DNA from: Levilactobacillus bambusae
Lineage (GTDB): Bacteria > Bacillota > Bacilli > Lactobacillales > Lactobacillaceae
Length of the DNA stretch: 64,000 bases
Direction of reading: 5' to 3'
NCBI RefSeq assembly: GCF_003124125.1
Contig: NZ_QCXQ01000002.1
Location: 706,799 to 770,798 of the forward strand
A program made the translations under genes and the position numbers. Of the stretch, positions 53,724-63,985 are shown in pieces (within the stretch, counting starts at the first letter, position 1; each line of letters opens with the position of its first letter). The notes under the pieces are model-generated. The model worked only from the letters and a program-made list of their open reading frames with translations, searched no databases and was not told the DNA's origin.

Positions 53724-56700
53724 ATGAGTTTGGAATTTGTGTTAGGGGCGGCCAGTCTGGATCATCGCTCGGTGTTAGTGGATGAATTAGCAACGGAACT
53801 AACGGAACATCCCAATGACCAGTTTTATTACTTGGTGCCCAACCACATTAAGTTTGAATCAGAGGTGGCGATTCTATCGCAGCTCAAACACCAATTGGCC
53901 CCTGATCAGGCCCTATTTGCTCAAACTCAGGTTCAGGTTTTCTCAATGAGTCGGTTGGCCTGGTACTTTATGAAGAACGAACCGGTCTACCAGGTCCCGC
54001 GACTATCAACGGCTGGGACGAACATGCTGTTGTATCAAATTATTAAGGCGCACCAAGCCGAATTGACCGTTTTCCGGGGTGAAGTCGAGCGGCCCGGATT
54101 TTTAACCCAGTTAACTCAGCAGCTCGGTCAGTTAAAGGTGGGGCGGATTACCGCGGCCGACCTAGTGGACGTGGTGAACGGGATGGACGACGACAATCCC
54201 GCGGCACTCCAAGGCAAGCTGCACGATTTACTCATTATTTATCAAGCCTTTGAAGAGGCGACGACGGGTCAATTTATTGATAACGCTGATATCCTAAATC
54301 AGCTTACGCGATTCCTGATCACGGAAGATCTCAGTCACGCGCACTTTTATATTGAAGGACTTTCACAAATGACCGCTCAGGAACGGCAGTTGGTGGACAT
54401 GCTGGTGCAGCAGTCAGCCTCCGTTTCCGTGGCGTTAACGTTAGACAAACCGTACGTTTCAGCACGACCAGAAAAACAGAATTTGTTCTATCAATCTGGC
54501 AAACTGTACCACCAACTATACGTTAGCGCCCGGGCCGCCCACGTCAAAATCTTATTAGACCGGTATGCTAAACATCCGCGGGTATGTGCGGACTTAGTTA
54601 CCCTCGATCGGTACTGGCAGGAGTCAACAAATATGACGCCCATAACGGCACCCCAGTTAGAGAATTCAGCAACCGTTCAAATTTTAGCGGCTGATAATCG
54701 GTACGTTGAAGTGGCTCAGGTGGCGACCAGGATTCGGCAGATGGTGGCCACCGGGAACTACCGGTACCAGGACTTTCTTGTGTTGACGCGGCATTTAGCC
54801 CCGTACCAAACGGTGATTGATCCCATCTTCCGCATGCAGCAGATTCCGTACTTTGATGATGCGGACGTGGCCATGGCGGACCATCCCTTCGTGGAACTGA
54901 TCAACGCCCTGTTTGACATGGATCGGCGGCATTACCGTTATGGTGACGTGATGCGGGTACTGAAAACGGAATTAATGTTGCCCGTTAACGATCAGAATCA
55001 TCCCTTAGATATCCCGACTTACCGCCAAGATTTAGCGTTAGCCGAGAACCTCGTACTAAAAAACGGGTACGAGGGTGAACAAAAATGGACCCAGGATCAG
55101 GACTGGCAGTACGCCTGGTTTACCGAGGGTGACGATGGGATCGAAACCACCCGAAATCAAGAGTTAACGGCGAAAATCAACGTCATTCGTCACTTTGTCA
55201 AACAAACCTTTCCTCCGTTTTTCAAACGGCTGAACCGAGCAACGACGTACCGGGAGGCCCTCACCATTTTGTACCAATTTTTAGACCAGCATGGAGTGGT
55301 CGACCAACTGCAGGGCTGGCGAAATGAGGCCTTAGAAACGGGCGACTTAGTTCGGGCCGGTCAGCCTGAACAGACGTGGGCGACATTCTGCGACATGCTG
55401 GATGAATTTGTGGCAATCTTAGGGGATGAACCGTTTGACCTAGCGGACTTTCAGGCGCTGATGCAGGCGGGATTTGAGGGGGCGTCGTTCTCCCAAATTC
55501 CGTCCACGTTAGACCAAGTTTTAATCTCTGAAAGCGGGATTACCCAGGCTGGCAACCGAAAAATCACCTTTATGATTGGTTCCACGGATAACACGATGCC
55601 GGACAGCAACGTCAGCGAGGGTTTACTGTCCGACTTAGACAAGACCGTCATGATGAATCAACTGGATGAAACGGTCGAAGCTGACGAACCAGACCATTAC
55701 CTGCCGGATGATGCGGCAACGCAGCTAGCGGGTGAACCCTACCTTAACTACTTGGCGTTTTTGGCCTCTAGCGAGCAGTTGATTTTTACGTATCCGTTAA
55801 GCACGGGGGATGACGCCGATGCCCGGCTATCCCCGTACGTTGCCCGGATTCAAAAGTACTTTAACTTGAAACCCCAGCATTGTCCGGCCAATCCAGCCCC
55901 TGACAGCGAGCAGATGTTAAGTTACGTGGGGACCCCCAGGGCAACGCTGCGGCATCTCGTTCAGGCTAGCCATCGAAGTGATCAAGATCAGCTGCCCCTG
56001 GCTGCCAGCTGGGTGTACGTTAACCATAAGCTCCGTAAAAACATTGATTTAGCGCCCTTAACTCAAACGCTGCTGGGGAGTTTATCGTATCAAAACGTCC
56101 CTCAGACCCTAAACCAGGACGTGGTGGCCTCCCTCTATGGATCGACAATTAACACGTCAATTTCCAAACTAGAGGAGTACTACCGGAATCCGTACGCCTA
56201 CTTCTTAAAGTACGGTTTAAAACTTCAGGAACGGGACGTTTTTGAAATGTCGCCGGCGAATATCGGGGAATTCTTTCACGCCGTGATGGACCAACTGTTA
56301 AAGCTGATCCACGAACAACGGGTGAACCTCGCGGATTTAGATGAACAGCAAACAAACGAACTAGTGGATGAAGTCGTTTCAAAAACGTTAGACACCGAAG
56401 AAAACCCCCAATTTACCATTTTGGAGAGTTCGAACCGGATGGGGTATATCCGGGATCAGCTGATTCAAACCATTAAGCAGATGGCGGGTATCCTTCATAA
56501 GCAAAGCCAGCATACCCGGATGCGATCCCAGCAGACGGAAGTGATGTTTGGTCAGATAGGGGCCAAGCAGGGGCTAGCCTCCCTGGACTTTAAGCTGCCA
56601 CAAGACCGGGAAGTTCGGGTCCGCGGGAAGATTGACCGGATTGATGCTCTCCGATTAGACGATAAGACCTATCTGGGGATTGTGGACTATAAATCAAGCG

Positions 56701-57329
56701 ACCATAAGTTTGACTTTGGCCTCGCCTACTATGGGGCGGCCATGCAAATGATTACGTACCTAGACGCCGTTCGGCAAAACCTGGCCGAGTTAGCGGGGGA
56801 TAGTAACGGAGACGTTCAATTGGCCGGAGCCGTGTATTTACACCTAAAAAACCCCGTGCTAAAACCCACCGATTTGCAGAAGGATGACTTTGCAACGGCC
56901 CTACTAAAGAACGATCAGTATAATGGGTTACTGTTGAACGATCCCGAATTTCTGGACGAAATTGACGATGCCTTTGCTAACGATAGGACGGGGTACTCGA
57001 AGTTGTATAAGGGGGTTCAAAAGAAGAAGGACGGATCCTATTCCATGAAGGACGTCTTAGTCACCCCCGAAGAATTAGACCTGCTGATTCACAATACGGA
57101 ACGGCGAATTAAGGAAGCGGCCGCCGCTATTTTTAACGGTCGGATCGATTTAACGCCGCTACGGTTTGGCGGGGTCGATCTAGCGATGCCGTTTTCACCG
57201 TACAAAAGCATTATGCAGTTTGATCCGATGCTTCCCGAAAATAACTACCGGGATTTGAACCGGATGAAGAAACAGGACATCTTAGATCGACTACGGGAAG
57301 AACAGGAGGATCAGCATGGCGAAATTTAG
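53724..57329 (+). CDS. rexB: ATP-dependent nuclease subunit B (RexB/AddB)
   Basis: 1201 residues. The N-terminal helicase-like part has no Walker A: the expected site reads F-V-L-G-A-A-S-L-D-H-R-S. The C-terminal RecB-type nuclease is present (L-G-I-V-D-Y-K-S-S-D, then G-A-A-M-Q-M-I-T-Y). The iron-sulfur Cys of AddB are replaced (F-S-P-Y-K-S-I-M-Q-F-D where AddB has Cys flanking this block). These losses are those of the RexB branch of lactic acid bacteria. With RexA it processes double-strand ends for recombination. GGAGGA precedes the ATG; it overlaps rexA by 14 nt. Confidence 0.95.
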   Translation: MSLEFVLGAASLDHRSVLVDELATELTEHPNDQFYYLVPNHIKFESEVAILSQLKHQLAPDQALFAQTQVQVFSMSRLAWYFMKNEPVYQVPRLSTAGTNMLLYQIIKAHQAELTVFRGEVERPGFLTQLTQQLGQLKVGRITAADLVDVVNGMDDDNPAALQGKLHDLLIIYQAFEEATTGQFIDNADILNQLTRFLITEDLSHAHFYIEGLSQMTAQERQLVDMLVQQSASVSVALTLDKPYVSARPEKQNLFYQSGKLYHQLYVSARAAHVKILLDRYAKHPRVCADLVTLDRYWQESTNMTPITAPQLENSATVQILAADNRYVEVAQVATRIRQMVATGNYRYQDFLVLTRHLAPYQTVIDPIFRMQQIPYFDDADVAMADHPFVELINALFDMDRRHYRYGDVMRVLKTELMLPVNDQNHPLDIPTYRQDLALAENLVLKNGYEGEQKWTQDQDWQYAWFTEGDDGIETTRNQELTAKINVIRHFVKQTFPPFFKRLNRATTYREALTILYQFLDQHGVVDQLQGWRNEALETGDLVRAGQPEQTWATFCDMLDEFVAILGDEPFDLADFQALMQAGFEGASFSQIPSTLDQVLISESGITQAGNRKITFMIGSTDNTMPDSNVSEGLLSDLDKTVMMNQLDETVEADEPDHYLPDDAATQLAGEPYLNYLAFLASSEQLIFTYPLSTGDDADARLSPYVARIQKYFNLKPQHCPANPAPDSEQMLSYVGTPRATLRHLVQASHRSDQDQLPLAASWVYVNHKLRKNIDLAPLTQTLLGSLSYQNVPQTLNQDVVASLYGSTINTSISKLEEYYRNPYAYFLKYGLKLQERDVFEMSPANIGEFFHAVMDQLLKLIHEQRVNLADLDEQQTNELVDEVVSKTLDTEENPQFTILESSNRMGYIRDQLIQTIKQMAGILHKQSQHTRMRSQQTEVMFGQIGAKQGLASLDFKLPQDREVRVRGKIDRIDALRLDDKTYLGIVDYKSSDHKFDFGLAYYGAAMQMITYLDAVRQNLAELAGDSNGDVQLAGAVYLHLKNPVLKPTDLQKDDFATALLKNDQYNGLLLNDPEFLDEIDDAFANDRTGYSKLYKGVQKKKDGSYSMKDVLVTPEELDLLIHNTERRIKEAAAAIFNGRIDLTPLRFGGVDLAMPFSPYKSIMQFDPMLPENNYRDLNRMKKQDILDRLREEQEDQHGEI

Positions 57330-60300
57330 TTTTACGGAAAATCAGGATAAGGCGATTCACCATTCCGGCCATAACCTGTTAGTTTCCGCATCCGCTGGGT
57401 CCGGTAAGACTCGGGTTTTAGTTCAGCGGGTGATTGAAAAGATTAAGGCGGGCACGTCCATCGATCAGTTATTGATCGTGACGTTTACCCGGGCTGCGGC
57501 AAAGGAAATGCGCGATCGCATTCAGCAGGCGCTCAGAAAGGAATTAGCGGACGCGGAAGGAGAGCCAGAGCGGCAACAATTCCTGCTGCAGCAGTTGAAC
57601 CTACTTCCCGTAGCCGATATTAGTACCCTCGATTCCTTTTGTCAGCGGTTGATTAGCCGCTACTACTACGTCATCAACCGGGATCCCGTTTTCCGGCTGC
57701 TTGGTGATGAAACGGAACAGGCACTGCTTCAGGATGAGGTTTGGAATGACTTAAGGGAGCAGCTATATACCAAAGACCAAGATGGCACCTTTAGTGCGCT
57801 CACTGCTAATTTTTCGGATGATCGCAGCGACCAGGGATTAGCGAACTTAGTTTTACAAGTTTATGATTTTGCTAACGCTAACCCAGCGCCCGCCCAGTGG
57901 CTAGCGGATTTGCCCAAGCGCTATGAATTAGACGGTAAGTCATTAACCACCTCCACCTTTTACCAGGCGGAAGTCCTACCCGTTTTACAAGCCCAGCTGG
58001 ATCAGATGATTCATGACTTGACGAGTGGCTACCAAACGGCTGCTACGGCAGGTTTGGATACCCGGGTTGACTATCTCAATGCCATGACCAGCCAACTAGT
58101 TGAGTTAAGGGAATCGTTGGGGGACCTGAGTTGGAATGACCTGCGCGACCGGGTGACCACGTTTGACTGGGGGAAGATCCCCACGAGTCGCAAAAAGGAT
58201 GAGGCCTACGAAGCAGAGGTCCGGGTTAAGACTTACCGGGATACGGCTAAGGATGCCTTGAATAAACTGGGGGACCAATACTTTCAGTTTAATGAGGGCG
58301 ACACGGTTGATCTGATGACCCATGCTCACGGATTAGTGGCCAAGTTAGCGGAGGTTGTCTCCCAGTACATTCAGGCCTACCGGGCGGAAAAGCAGCGACG
58401 GCACGTGCTGGACTTTTCTGATTTAGAGCACGATGCCCTCGCCATTGTGAGCGGCACCAGCGATGAATCCAGTCAGGTTCGGCAGCTGCTGACTCAGCAC
58501 TACGCTGAAATTATGGTGGACGAGTACCAGGATACGAATGCGCTTCAGGAAGCTATTTTGACGAGCATTAGTCAGCCGGACCCGGGAAACCTTTTTATGG
58601 TGGGCGACGTTAAGCAGTCGATCTACCGGTTTCGGCAAGCGGATCCGACGCTATTCGTTTCCAAGTACGAACGGTACGGGGATGGGACAACTCATAACGA
58701 ACTAGTGACACTGCCCGATAACTTTCGGTCGATGCGAAACGTTGACCAGTTTACCAACCTTGTCTTTACGCAGCTGATGAACCGGGACCTAGGGGAAGTC
58801 GACTACTCCGGGGATAACGAACTGGTTTTTGGGGCCACTTACTATCCGGACGACCTGCCCCCCGTTGCTAAACTCCTGGTCTATGAGTCCGAAGATGACC
58901 CGGATTCCCAACCCGATGGGGAACCGGTAAGTGAAACGGGATTGATTGATAATAAGGTAAAGGGTGAAATTGTGATGGCCGCCCGTCAAATTCAGCAGCT
59001 GATTGCCGATCAAACTCTAATTTACGACCGTCAGTTGAATGAGAAACGGCTGATTGAATACCGCGATATTACGCTGTTAACGCCCACCAAGGCGAATAAC
59101 CTGACCATTACCGATCTCTTTCAGAAACTTGGCATTCCGGTTGCCGTGAATAATGCGCAAAGCTACTTTAAGACGACGGAAATTCAAACGATGATGGCGC
59201 TGTTAAGCGTCATCGATAATCCCTACCAGGACATTCCGTTAACGGCCGTCTTGCGGTCGCCCATCGTGGGGTTGGACGAAAATGAACTAGCCGCCCTCCG
59301 GCTCGTGAATAAAACGGGGAATTATTACCAGGCGGTTCTCGACTTTATGGACCAGTACCCCAAGGGCGATTTAACCATTGAGGCCCAACTGCCATCCGTA
59401 GATTGGATGACGTTATACCATAAATTGAAACGGTTCTTAGGGCAGCTGCACGGCTTTAAGGAAGTAGCACAGCAAAACGAGTTAGTGGCCTTGATTTGGA
59501 AGATTTACCAGGAAACGGGCTTCCTTGACTATGTCGGCGGGATGCCAGCGGGAGAACAACGGCAGGCTAATTTGCACGCCCTGTACGATCGGGCGAAGGC
59601 GTACGAACAAAGCAGCTTTAAGGGCCTATTCCAATTCGTTCGATTTGTTCAAAAAATGCAGGGCCGGGATAAAGATTTAGCCGTGGCCGAGACCCAATCA
59701 GCAACGAACGCCGTTTCCGTCATGACCATTCACGGAAGCAAGGGGTTGGAATTTCCGGTCGTCTTTCTCATAGATGCGTCCAAACGGTTTAACCAGCAGG
59801 ATCAGCGGGGGAAATACGTCATGACGGCTAAGCAGGGCATTGGGATTGACTATTTGAACCCTCAAACCCGGGTGAAGGCCCCAACGTTGCAAAAGCAGAT
59901 GGTGACGAACGCCATCCAAACTGCCAGTCTTTCGGAGGAAATGCGGAAGCTCTACGTGGCACTAACGCGGGCGGAACAACAGATTTACGTTGTGGGCACC
60001 CATAAATCGCAGGAAGAGGCCCTGTCCATTTGGCAGGATGCGGACCAAAGCGACGGCTTAGTCCTTAACGCCACCATTCGGGCTAAAAACGCGAACTACT
60101 TGGACTGGATTGGCCTTAGCCTTTACCGGCACCCCGAGTTTAGCGCCCAGTTTGATGGTGTGGGGGACTCGTTGGCTGAACTATCGGAAGACCAGACGAG
60201 TTTTAGTGTGGTATTTAAGACCAAGCAGGAGTTAGAGTTAGAGGCGGTTAACGATGACCATATGGGAGCAGACTGGTTAGCTGACTTAACTAAGAAAACG

Positions 60301-61095
60301 GCGGCCGCTAAGTTTGAGGCCGTGGACGTCGACCGGATTGACCAGATCATGGACTTTAAGTATCGCCACCAAGTGGCCACGGCCACCACGGCGTACCAAT
60401 CCGTATCGGAAGCGAAGCGGCTGTTCGATGATCCGGATAATTTAGAACTTGGAAACTACCAGCCCGGCAGCCACGGCCACCTGGGTAACCGGTACGTTGA
60501 AACCGACTTTAAACGACCCCAATTCCTCCAGACGGTACGGGAACCACTAGCGACTGAAATCGGGAGTGCCACCCACTTGGTGCTTCAATCGGTTGATTTG
60601 ACGGTCCCAGTGACCGCTGATTCCCTGCATGAAACGGTTACCCGGTTAGTAGCAGATCAGGTGATTTCTGCTGAAGTGGCAGATCGAATCGATGAAGTCG
60701 GCATCTTAACGTTCTTTAACAGTTCCTTAGGTCAGCAGCTGTTGGCCCATCCCAAGGACGTTCACCGGGAAGTTCCGTTTTCTCTCTTAATGCCCGCTAA
60801 GACGTTATTTGCTGATTTTGACGACGCCACATCGGAAATTTTGATTCACGGAATTATGGACGGTTATTTGGTGACGAAGGACGAGGTCATCCTGTTCGAT
60901 TACAAGACGGACTACGTGGATGTCACTCAGCAGGAAGCCGCCGTTGACCAGATTGTCGAACGATATAGCGGCCAAGTTAACCTCTATGCGGCGGCCCTAG
61001 AACAGATTTTAAACCGGCCGGTGACCAAGCAGGGGCTTTACCTGCTGCGGACGGGTCAGCTAGTTGCCGTTCCAAAGCAGAAAGTCAGATTGTAA
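57316..61095 (+). CDS. rexA: ATP-dependent helicase/nuclease subunit A (RexA/AddA)
   Basis: 1259 residues, UvrD-type helicase plus nuclease. Walker A S-A-S-A-G-S-G-K-T-R-V near residue 25, motif II M-V-D-E-Y-Q-D-T-N, motif IV P-D-N-F-R-S-M-R, motif V T-I-H-G-S-K-G-L-E-F, motif VI Y-V-A-L-T-R-A. C-terminal nuclease L-F-D-Y-K-T-D-Y-V-D. AGGAGG lies 5 nt before the ATG, inside the end of rexB. The complex substitutes for RecBCD. Confidence 0.97.
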   Translation: MAKFSFTENQDKAIHHSGHNLLVSASAGSGKTRVLVQRVIEKIKAGTSIDQLLIVTFTRAAAKEMRDRIQQALRKELADAEGEPERQQFLLQQLNLLPVADISTLDSFCQRLISRYYYVINRDPVFRLLGDETEQALLQDEVWNDLREQLYTKDQDGTFSALTANFSDDRSDQGLANLVLQVYDFANANPAPAQWLADLPKRYELDGKSLTTSTFYQAEVLPVLQAQLDQMIHDLTSGYQTAATAGLDTRVDYLNAMTSQLVELRESLGDLSWNDLRDRVTTFDWGKIPTSRKKDEAYEAEVRVKTYRDTAKDALNKLGDQYFQFNEGDTVDLMTHAHGLVAKLAEVVSQYIQAYRAEKQRRHVLDFSDLEHDALAIVSGTSDESSQVRQLLTQHYAEIMVDEYQDTNALQEAILTSISQPDPGNLFMVGDVKQSIYRFRQADPTLFVSKYERYGDGTTHNELVTLPDNFRSMRNVDQFTNLVFTQLMNRDLGEVDYSGDNELVFGATYYPDDLPPVAKLLVYESEDDPDSQPDGEPVSETGLIDNKVKGEIVMAARQIQQLIADQTLIYDRQLNEKRLIEYRDITLLTPTKANNLTITDLFQKLGIPVAVNNAQSYFKTTEIQTMMALLSVIDNPYQDIPLTAVLRSPIVGLDENELAALRLVNKTGNYYQAVLDFMDQYPKGDLTIEAQLPSVDWMTLYHKLKRFLGQLHGFKEVAQQNELVALIWKIYQETGFLDYVGGMPAGEQRQANLHALYDRAKAYEQSSFKGLFQFVRFVQKMQGRDKDLAVAETQSATNAVSVMTIHGSKGLEFPVVFLIDASKRFNQQDQRGKYVMTAKQGIGIDYLNPQTRVKAPTLQKQMVTNAIQTASLSEEMRKLYVALTRAEQQIYVVGTHKSQEEALSIWQDADQSDGLVLNATIRAKNANYLDWIGLSLYRHPEFSAQFDGVGDSLAELSEDQTSFSVVFKTKQELELEAVNDDHMGADWLADLTKKTAAAKFEAVDVDRIDQIMDFKYRHQVATATTAYQSVSEAKRLFDDPDNLELGNYQPGSHGHLGNRYVETDFKRPQFLQTVREPLATEIGSATHLVLQSVDLTVPVTADSLHETVTRLVADQVISAEVADRIDEVGILTFFNSSLGQQLLAHPKDVHREVPFSLLMPAKTLFADFDDATSEILIHGIMDGYLVTKDEVILFDYKTDYVDVTQQEAAVDQIVERYSGQVNLYAAALEQILNRPVTKQGLYLLRTGQLVAVPKQKVRL

Positions 61096-61132
61096 GACGC
61101 GGGCAAAGTGTAATTTGCTGATTCATAAGTCA

Positions 61133-61191
61133 AAAAAGGGGTCATAGCGAAATTCGATCAAATCGATCGGATCTCACTATGACCCCCTTTT
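61133..61191. terminator. Bidirectional terminator after rexA
   Basis: AAAAGGGGTCATAGCGA pairs with TCACTATGACCCCCTTTT around a GATC-rich inner hairpin. Confidence 0.85.
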
Positions 61192-61206
61192 GATGCGGGC
61201 TGAATT

Positions 61207-61398
61207 TTAACCGGGTAAGTTGACGGCCGAGATTAAAATAAAAATCATGGCGGCAATCACGGCTAGCAGTCCAGTGGTGAACCGCGTAAAAAGATGGTGG
61301 TCATGGCGGGTAAGCAATGCCACAATGGTGCTTAAGACGAGAATTCCCACGGTGGCCATGATAATTAGTTTGAGTTTGACATCGGCGTTAGCGGACAC
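61207..61398 (-). CDS. Small membrane protein, 63 residues
   Basis: Two hydrophobic helices (about 10-29 and 40-60) separated by a polar turn R-H-D-H-H-L-F-T-R. The start is GTG with a G-rich site upstream. The gene lies between two well-defined genes and just before the bidirectional terminator, 31 nt after thiolase in the same direction. I do not recognise the family. Confidence 0.6.
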   Translation of the reverse strand: MSANADVKLKLIIMATVGILVLSTIVALLTRHDHHLFTRFTTGLLAVIAAMIFILISAVNLPG

Positions 61399-61429
61399 GT
61401 TCCCACCCCATTTCGGTTAGTTAAAGTTA

Positions 61430-62626
61430 TTATACGCTGGTTGTTGGGGTCCGTTCAATCTGCATGGCCGTTCCCATGCCGCCTCCAACGCACATCGCGG
61501 CAACTCCGGTTGTTTCGTTATCGTGGATCAGGTCGTAGAGCAGCGTGACGATGAGCCGGGCCCCCGTCATGCCAATTGGGTGGCCTAGCGCAATGGCGCC
61601 CCCGTTGACGTTTAGTTTATCCGTTGGTAGGGCCAAGTCACGTTCAATCGCAACACTCTGGGAGGCGAAGGCTTCGTTGACTTCGAAGCGGCCCACTGCC
61701 TTTTGATCCGTTTGGGTCCGGGCCAGGAGGGCGGGAATGGTCTGGACGGGAGCATAACCCATGATGGCGGGGTCAATCCCCGTTTCCTGGTAGCCGCGAA
61801 TAACAGCCTGGTAAGGAATATGGCGGGCATCAGCCAGTGAGCGGCGCATTAGAATTAATGCGGCAGCCCCGTCATTAATCCCCGCTGCGTTACCGGCGGT
61901 GACTGTGCCATCCGGTTTGAAGGAGGGCGAGAGTCGCGCCAATTTTTCTAAACTGGTATCGGGACGGATGGCCTCGTCGGTACTCACAATCACGGGTCCC
62001 TGCCGCGTTTGAACGGTGACGGGGACGATTTCGTCGGTAAAGCGGCCGCTTTCACGGGCCGCAGCGGCTTTCATATGGGACGCTAGCGCAAATTGATCCT
62101 GCTGATCACGGGAGACGTGAAATTGATCAGCAACGTTTTCAGCGGTGATCCCCATCGGATAGTGGTTAAACGCATCCGTGAGTCCATCGTGTTCCATACT
62201 ATCTGTGAGTTCAAGGGAACCGAACTTATGGCCAGTGCGCATATCGGGGACAAGGTAGGGAGACTGTGACATACTTTCGGTGCCCCCAACTAGCACGACA
62301 TCCGCATCCCCAACCTGAATGGCAGTTTGACCCAGGTGGATGGCCTTCATGCTGGATCCGCAGACCTGATTAATGGTCATGGCGGTACTCGTTACGGGAA
62401 TTCCCGAGTTTAGTTCAATCTGTCGGGCAACGTTTTGACCTGATCCCGCTTGTAAGACGTTCCCAAAAATGACTTGATCCACCGATTGGGGATCGACGTG
62501 ACCGCGTTTAAGGGCGGCCTGTGCGGCACGGGTGCCTAATTCGACGGCGGAAAGGGAGCTCAATGCACCGTTTAACTTTCCGATCGGGGTCCGAACCGCA
62601 CTCACAATCACAACTTCATCTAACAT
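61430..62626 (-). CDS. Acetyl-CoA C-acetyltransferase (thiolase)
   Basis: 398 residues, full-length thiolase II. Nucleophile Cys in N-Q-V-C-G-S-S-M-K-A, the N-E-A-F-A motif, the G-H-P-I-G-M-T-G-A-R His and the final C-V-G-G-G-M-G Cys are all present. It condenses two acetyl-CoA to acetoacetyl-CoA, in lactobacilli normally the first step of the mevalonate pathway. AAAAGGAG lies before the ATG. No HMG-CoA genes are adjacent. Confidence 0.95.
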   Translation of the reverse strand: MLDEVVIVSAVRTPIGKLNGALSSLSAVELGTRAAQAALKRGHVDPQSVDQVIFGNVLQAGSGQNVARQIELNSGIPVTSTAMTINQVCGSSMKAIHLGQTAIQVGDADVVLVGGTESMSQSPYLVPDMRTGHKFGSLELTDSMEHDGLTDAFNHYPMGITAENVADQFHVSRDQQDQFALASHMKAAAARESGRFTDEIVPVTVQTRQGPVIVSTDEAIRPDTSLEKLARLSPSFKPDGTVTAGNAAGINDGAAALILMRRSLADARHIPYQAVIRGYQETGIDPAIMGYAPVQTIPALLARTQTDQKAVGRFEVNEAFASQSVAIERDLALPTDKLNVNGGAIALGHPIGMTGARLIVTLLYDLIHDNETTGVAAMCVGGGMGTAMQIERTPTTSV

Positions 62627-62726
62627 TCAGGAAGTCTCCTTTTTCGTTTTATCGAATCCTAAGCATAACTTATTTTAAGCCGGTTGTGGAGCGAAATGGT
62701 TAAAACTTAAAAAACGTCAGGAAATT

Positions 62727-62754
62727 TTGCTTTTACGCAAGTTTCCTCTATAGT
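62727..62754 (+). promoter_or_regulatory. Promoter of the 299-residue hypothetical gene
   Basis: TTGCTT, 16 nt, TATAGT. Confidence 0.55.
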
Positions 62755-62783
62755 AGGTATCAGAAAAACGAGGGGGTCACATC

Positions 62784-63683
62784 ATGGCAGCTGAATTCAA
62801 TCAATCGGAATACTGGCGGGAACTAACACCTAACCAGCAGCGGTACGCTAAATCAATTGTTAGTCAATTTAGGTCGGCGGCAGAAGGAGCCGGATTGAAC
62901 TGGGATCGCTTAACGTCAGGTGAAGTAGGAACGCTAATGGTGAACGAGTTTCCCCGTACCACTGATGAACCGCGTCACTTTTACGTGGCGGTAGTTCCCG
63001 TTATGACGGCCTACTTCACCTGGCGGAAACCCGAGCAAGCGGACGATTATGCGACCGTGCTGAAACGTACCCGGACGGCGATGCTGGCGGCAAGCGAAGA
63101 ACCCGCTCCGGATGTAGCCATTGATCAACAGGAAGCCAAGGTTGATCGCTGGTTAGAGTTGTTGGACCAGGTGCCGATGATTGAGAATTTATCTGATCAG
63201 GACCAGCAGCGAGTCGTGACGATTTTGGATGCGTTTGGCGACCTAGCCTTAATTGGGTACCGCACACAACCGGTAGATTGGTCGCCGAAACTCTTTGAGG
63301 CCATCTTCTTTGGTCGGTTTACACAATTGTTAAGTCCAGATGAAAGAACCGCCGCCTTATTCCGGTTGCTACCCATGACGTTATCCGTACTGGTGGAGCA
63401 ACTGAAAGCGACCCACCAACTCTCTGAGCAAACGGCGATGGATTTAACGGCGTGGGTTAAACTGAATCACGATAATTTGGTGCACCTTAGCGACCCGCAA
63501 TTTGAGACTTACTTCCATAAACTGGCGTTACTAATGCAGCAAGCGGGGATTGACCCAACGGATACCACAGCGGTCGATGAATTTACAACCAATTATTTAC
63601 ATGAACATCCAAAGGAAGGGGTCAAGTTGTTTTCATCCCTAACAAAGGGGTTGAAACCATCTCGGTCCGACCGCAAGAGTTAG
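62784..63683 (+). CDS. Hypothetical protein, 299 residues
   Basis: I do not recognise the family. It is soluble, mostly helical, acidic in the middle, and has no signal or membrane segment. The start reads M-A-A-E-F-N-Q-S-E-Y-W-R-E-L and the C-terminus is basic (L-K-P-S-R-S-D-R-K-S). A conserved-looking Trp/Arg pair, F-T-W-R-K-P, lies near residue 77. Base composition and codon use look like the neighbours. The ribosome site is weak (GAGGGGGTC). It is the last gene before the rRNA-type promoters. Confidence 0.75.
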   Translation: MAAEFNQSEYWRELTPNQQRYAKSIVSQFRSAAEGAGLNWDRLTSGEVGTLMVNEFPRTTDEPRHFYVAVVPVMTAYFTWRKPEQADDYATVLKRTRTAMLAASEEPAPDVAIDQQEAKVDRWLELLDQVPMIENLSDQDQQRVVTILDAFGDLALIGYRTQPVDWSPKLFEAIFFGRFTQLLSPDERTAALFRLLPMTLSVLVEQLKATHQLSEQTAMDLTAWVKLNHDNLVHLSDPQFETYFHKLALLMQQAGIDPTDTTAVDEFTTNYLHEHPKEGVKLFSSLTKGLKPSRSDRKS

Positions 63684-63778
63684 CGGCGGTCCAACGGCTT
63701 TTAAACGGGCCTGATTAAGAACTGCAGCGCAGGTTAACAAGGCTTCTTACAAAAATGAAAAAAAGTTTGAAAAAGTAG

Positions 63779-63807
63779 TTGACGGATTTGTAATTCGCGT
63801 GTATATT
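63779..63807 (+). promoter_or_regulatory. rRNA-type promoter P1
   Basis: TTGACG, 17 nt, TATATT. First of three tandem strong promoters in the 317 bases with no gene at the window end. Confidence 0.75.
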
Positions 63808-63866
63808 TAAACACGTTGTCATCGACAGACATCAACTAGACCAATTCAAATAAGTAAAAAAACTTG

Positions 63867-63895
63867 TTGACAGGTTGTTGATTAGATGATATAGT
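63867..63895 (+). promoter_or_regulatory. rRNA-type promoter P2
   Basis: TTGACA, 17 nt, TATAGT. Confidence 0.85.
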
Positions 63896-63956
63896 TATAA
63901 AGCTGTCACGAAGAAATGTTCGTTCAACGCAAACGTTGATAAATCAAAATTTGTTG

Positions 63957-63985
63957 TTGACATCATTTGAAAGACATGCTAAACT
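63957..63985 (+). promoter_or_regulatory. rRNA-type promoter P3
   Basis: TTGACA, 17 nt, TAAACT. P2 and P3 are about 90 bp apart, the usual spacing for tandem rrn promoters in lactobacilli. The rRNA itself would begin beyond the window. Confidence 0.8.
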
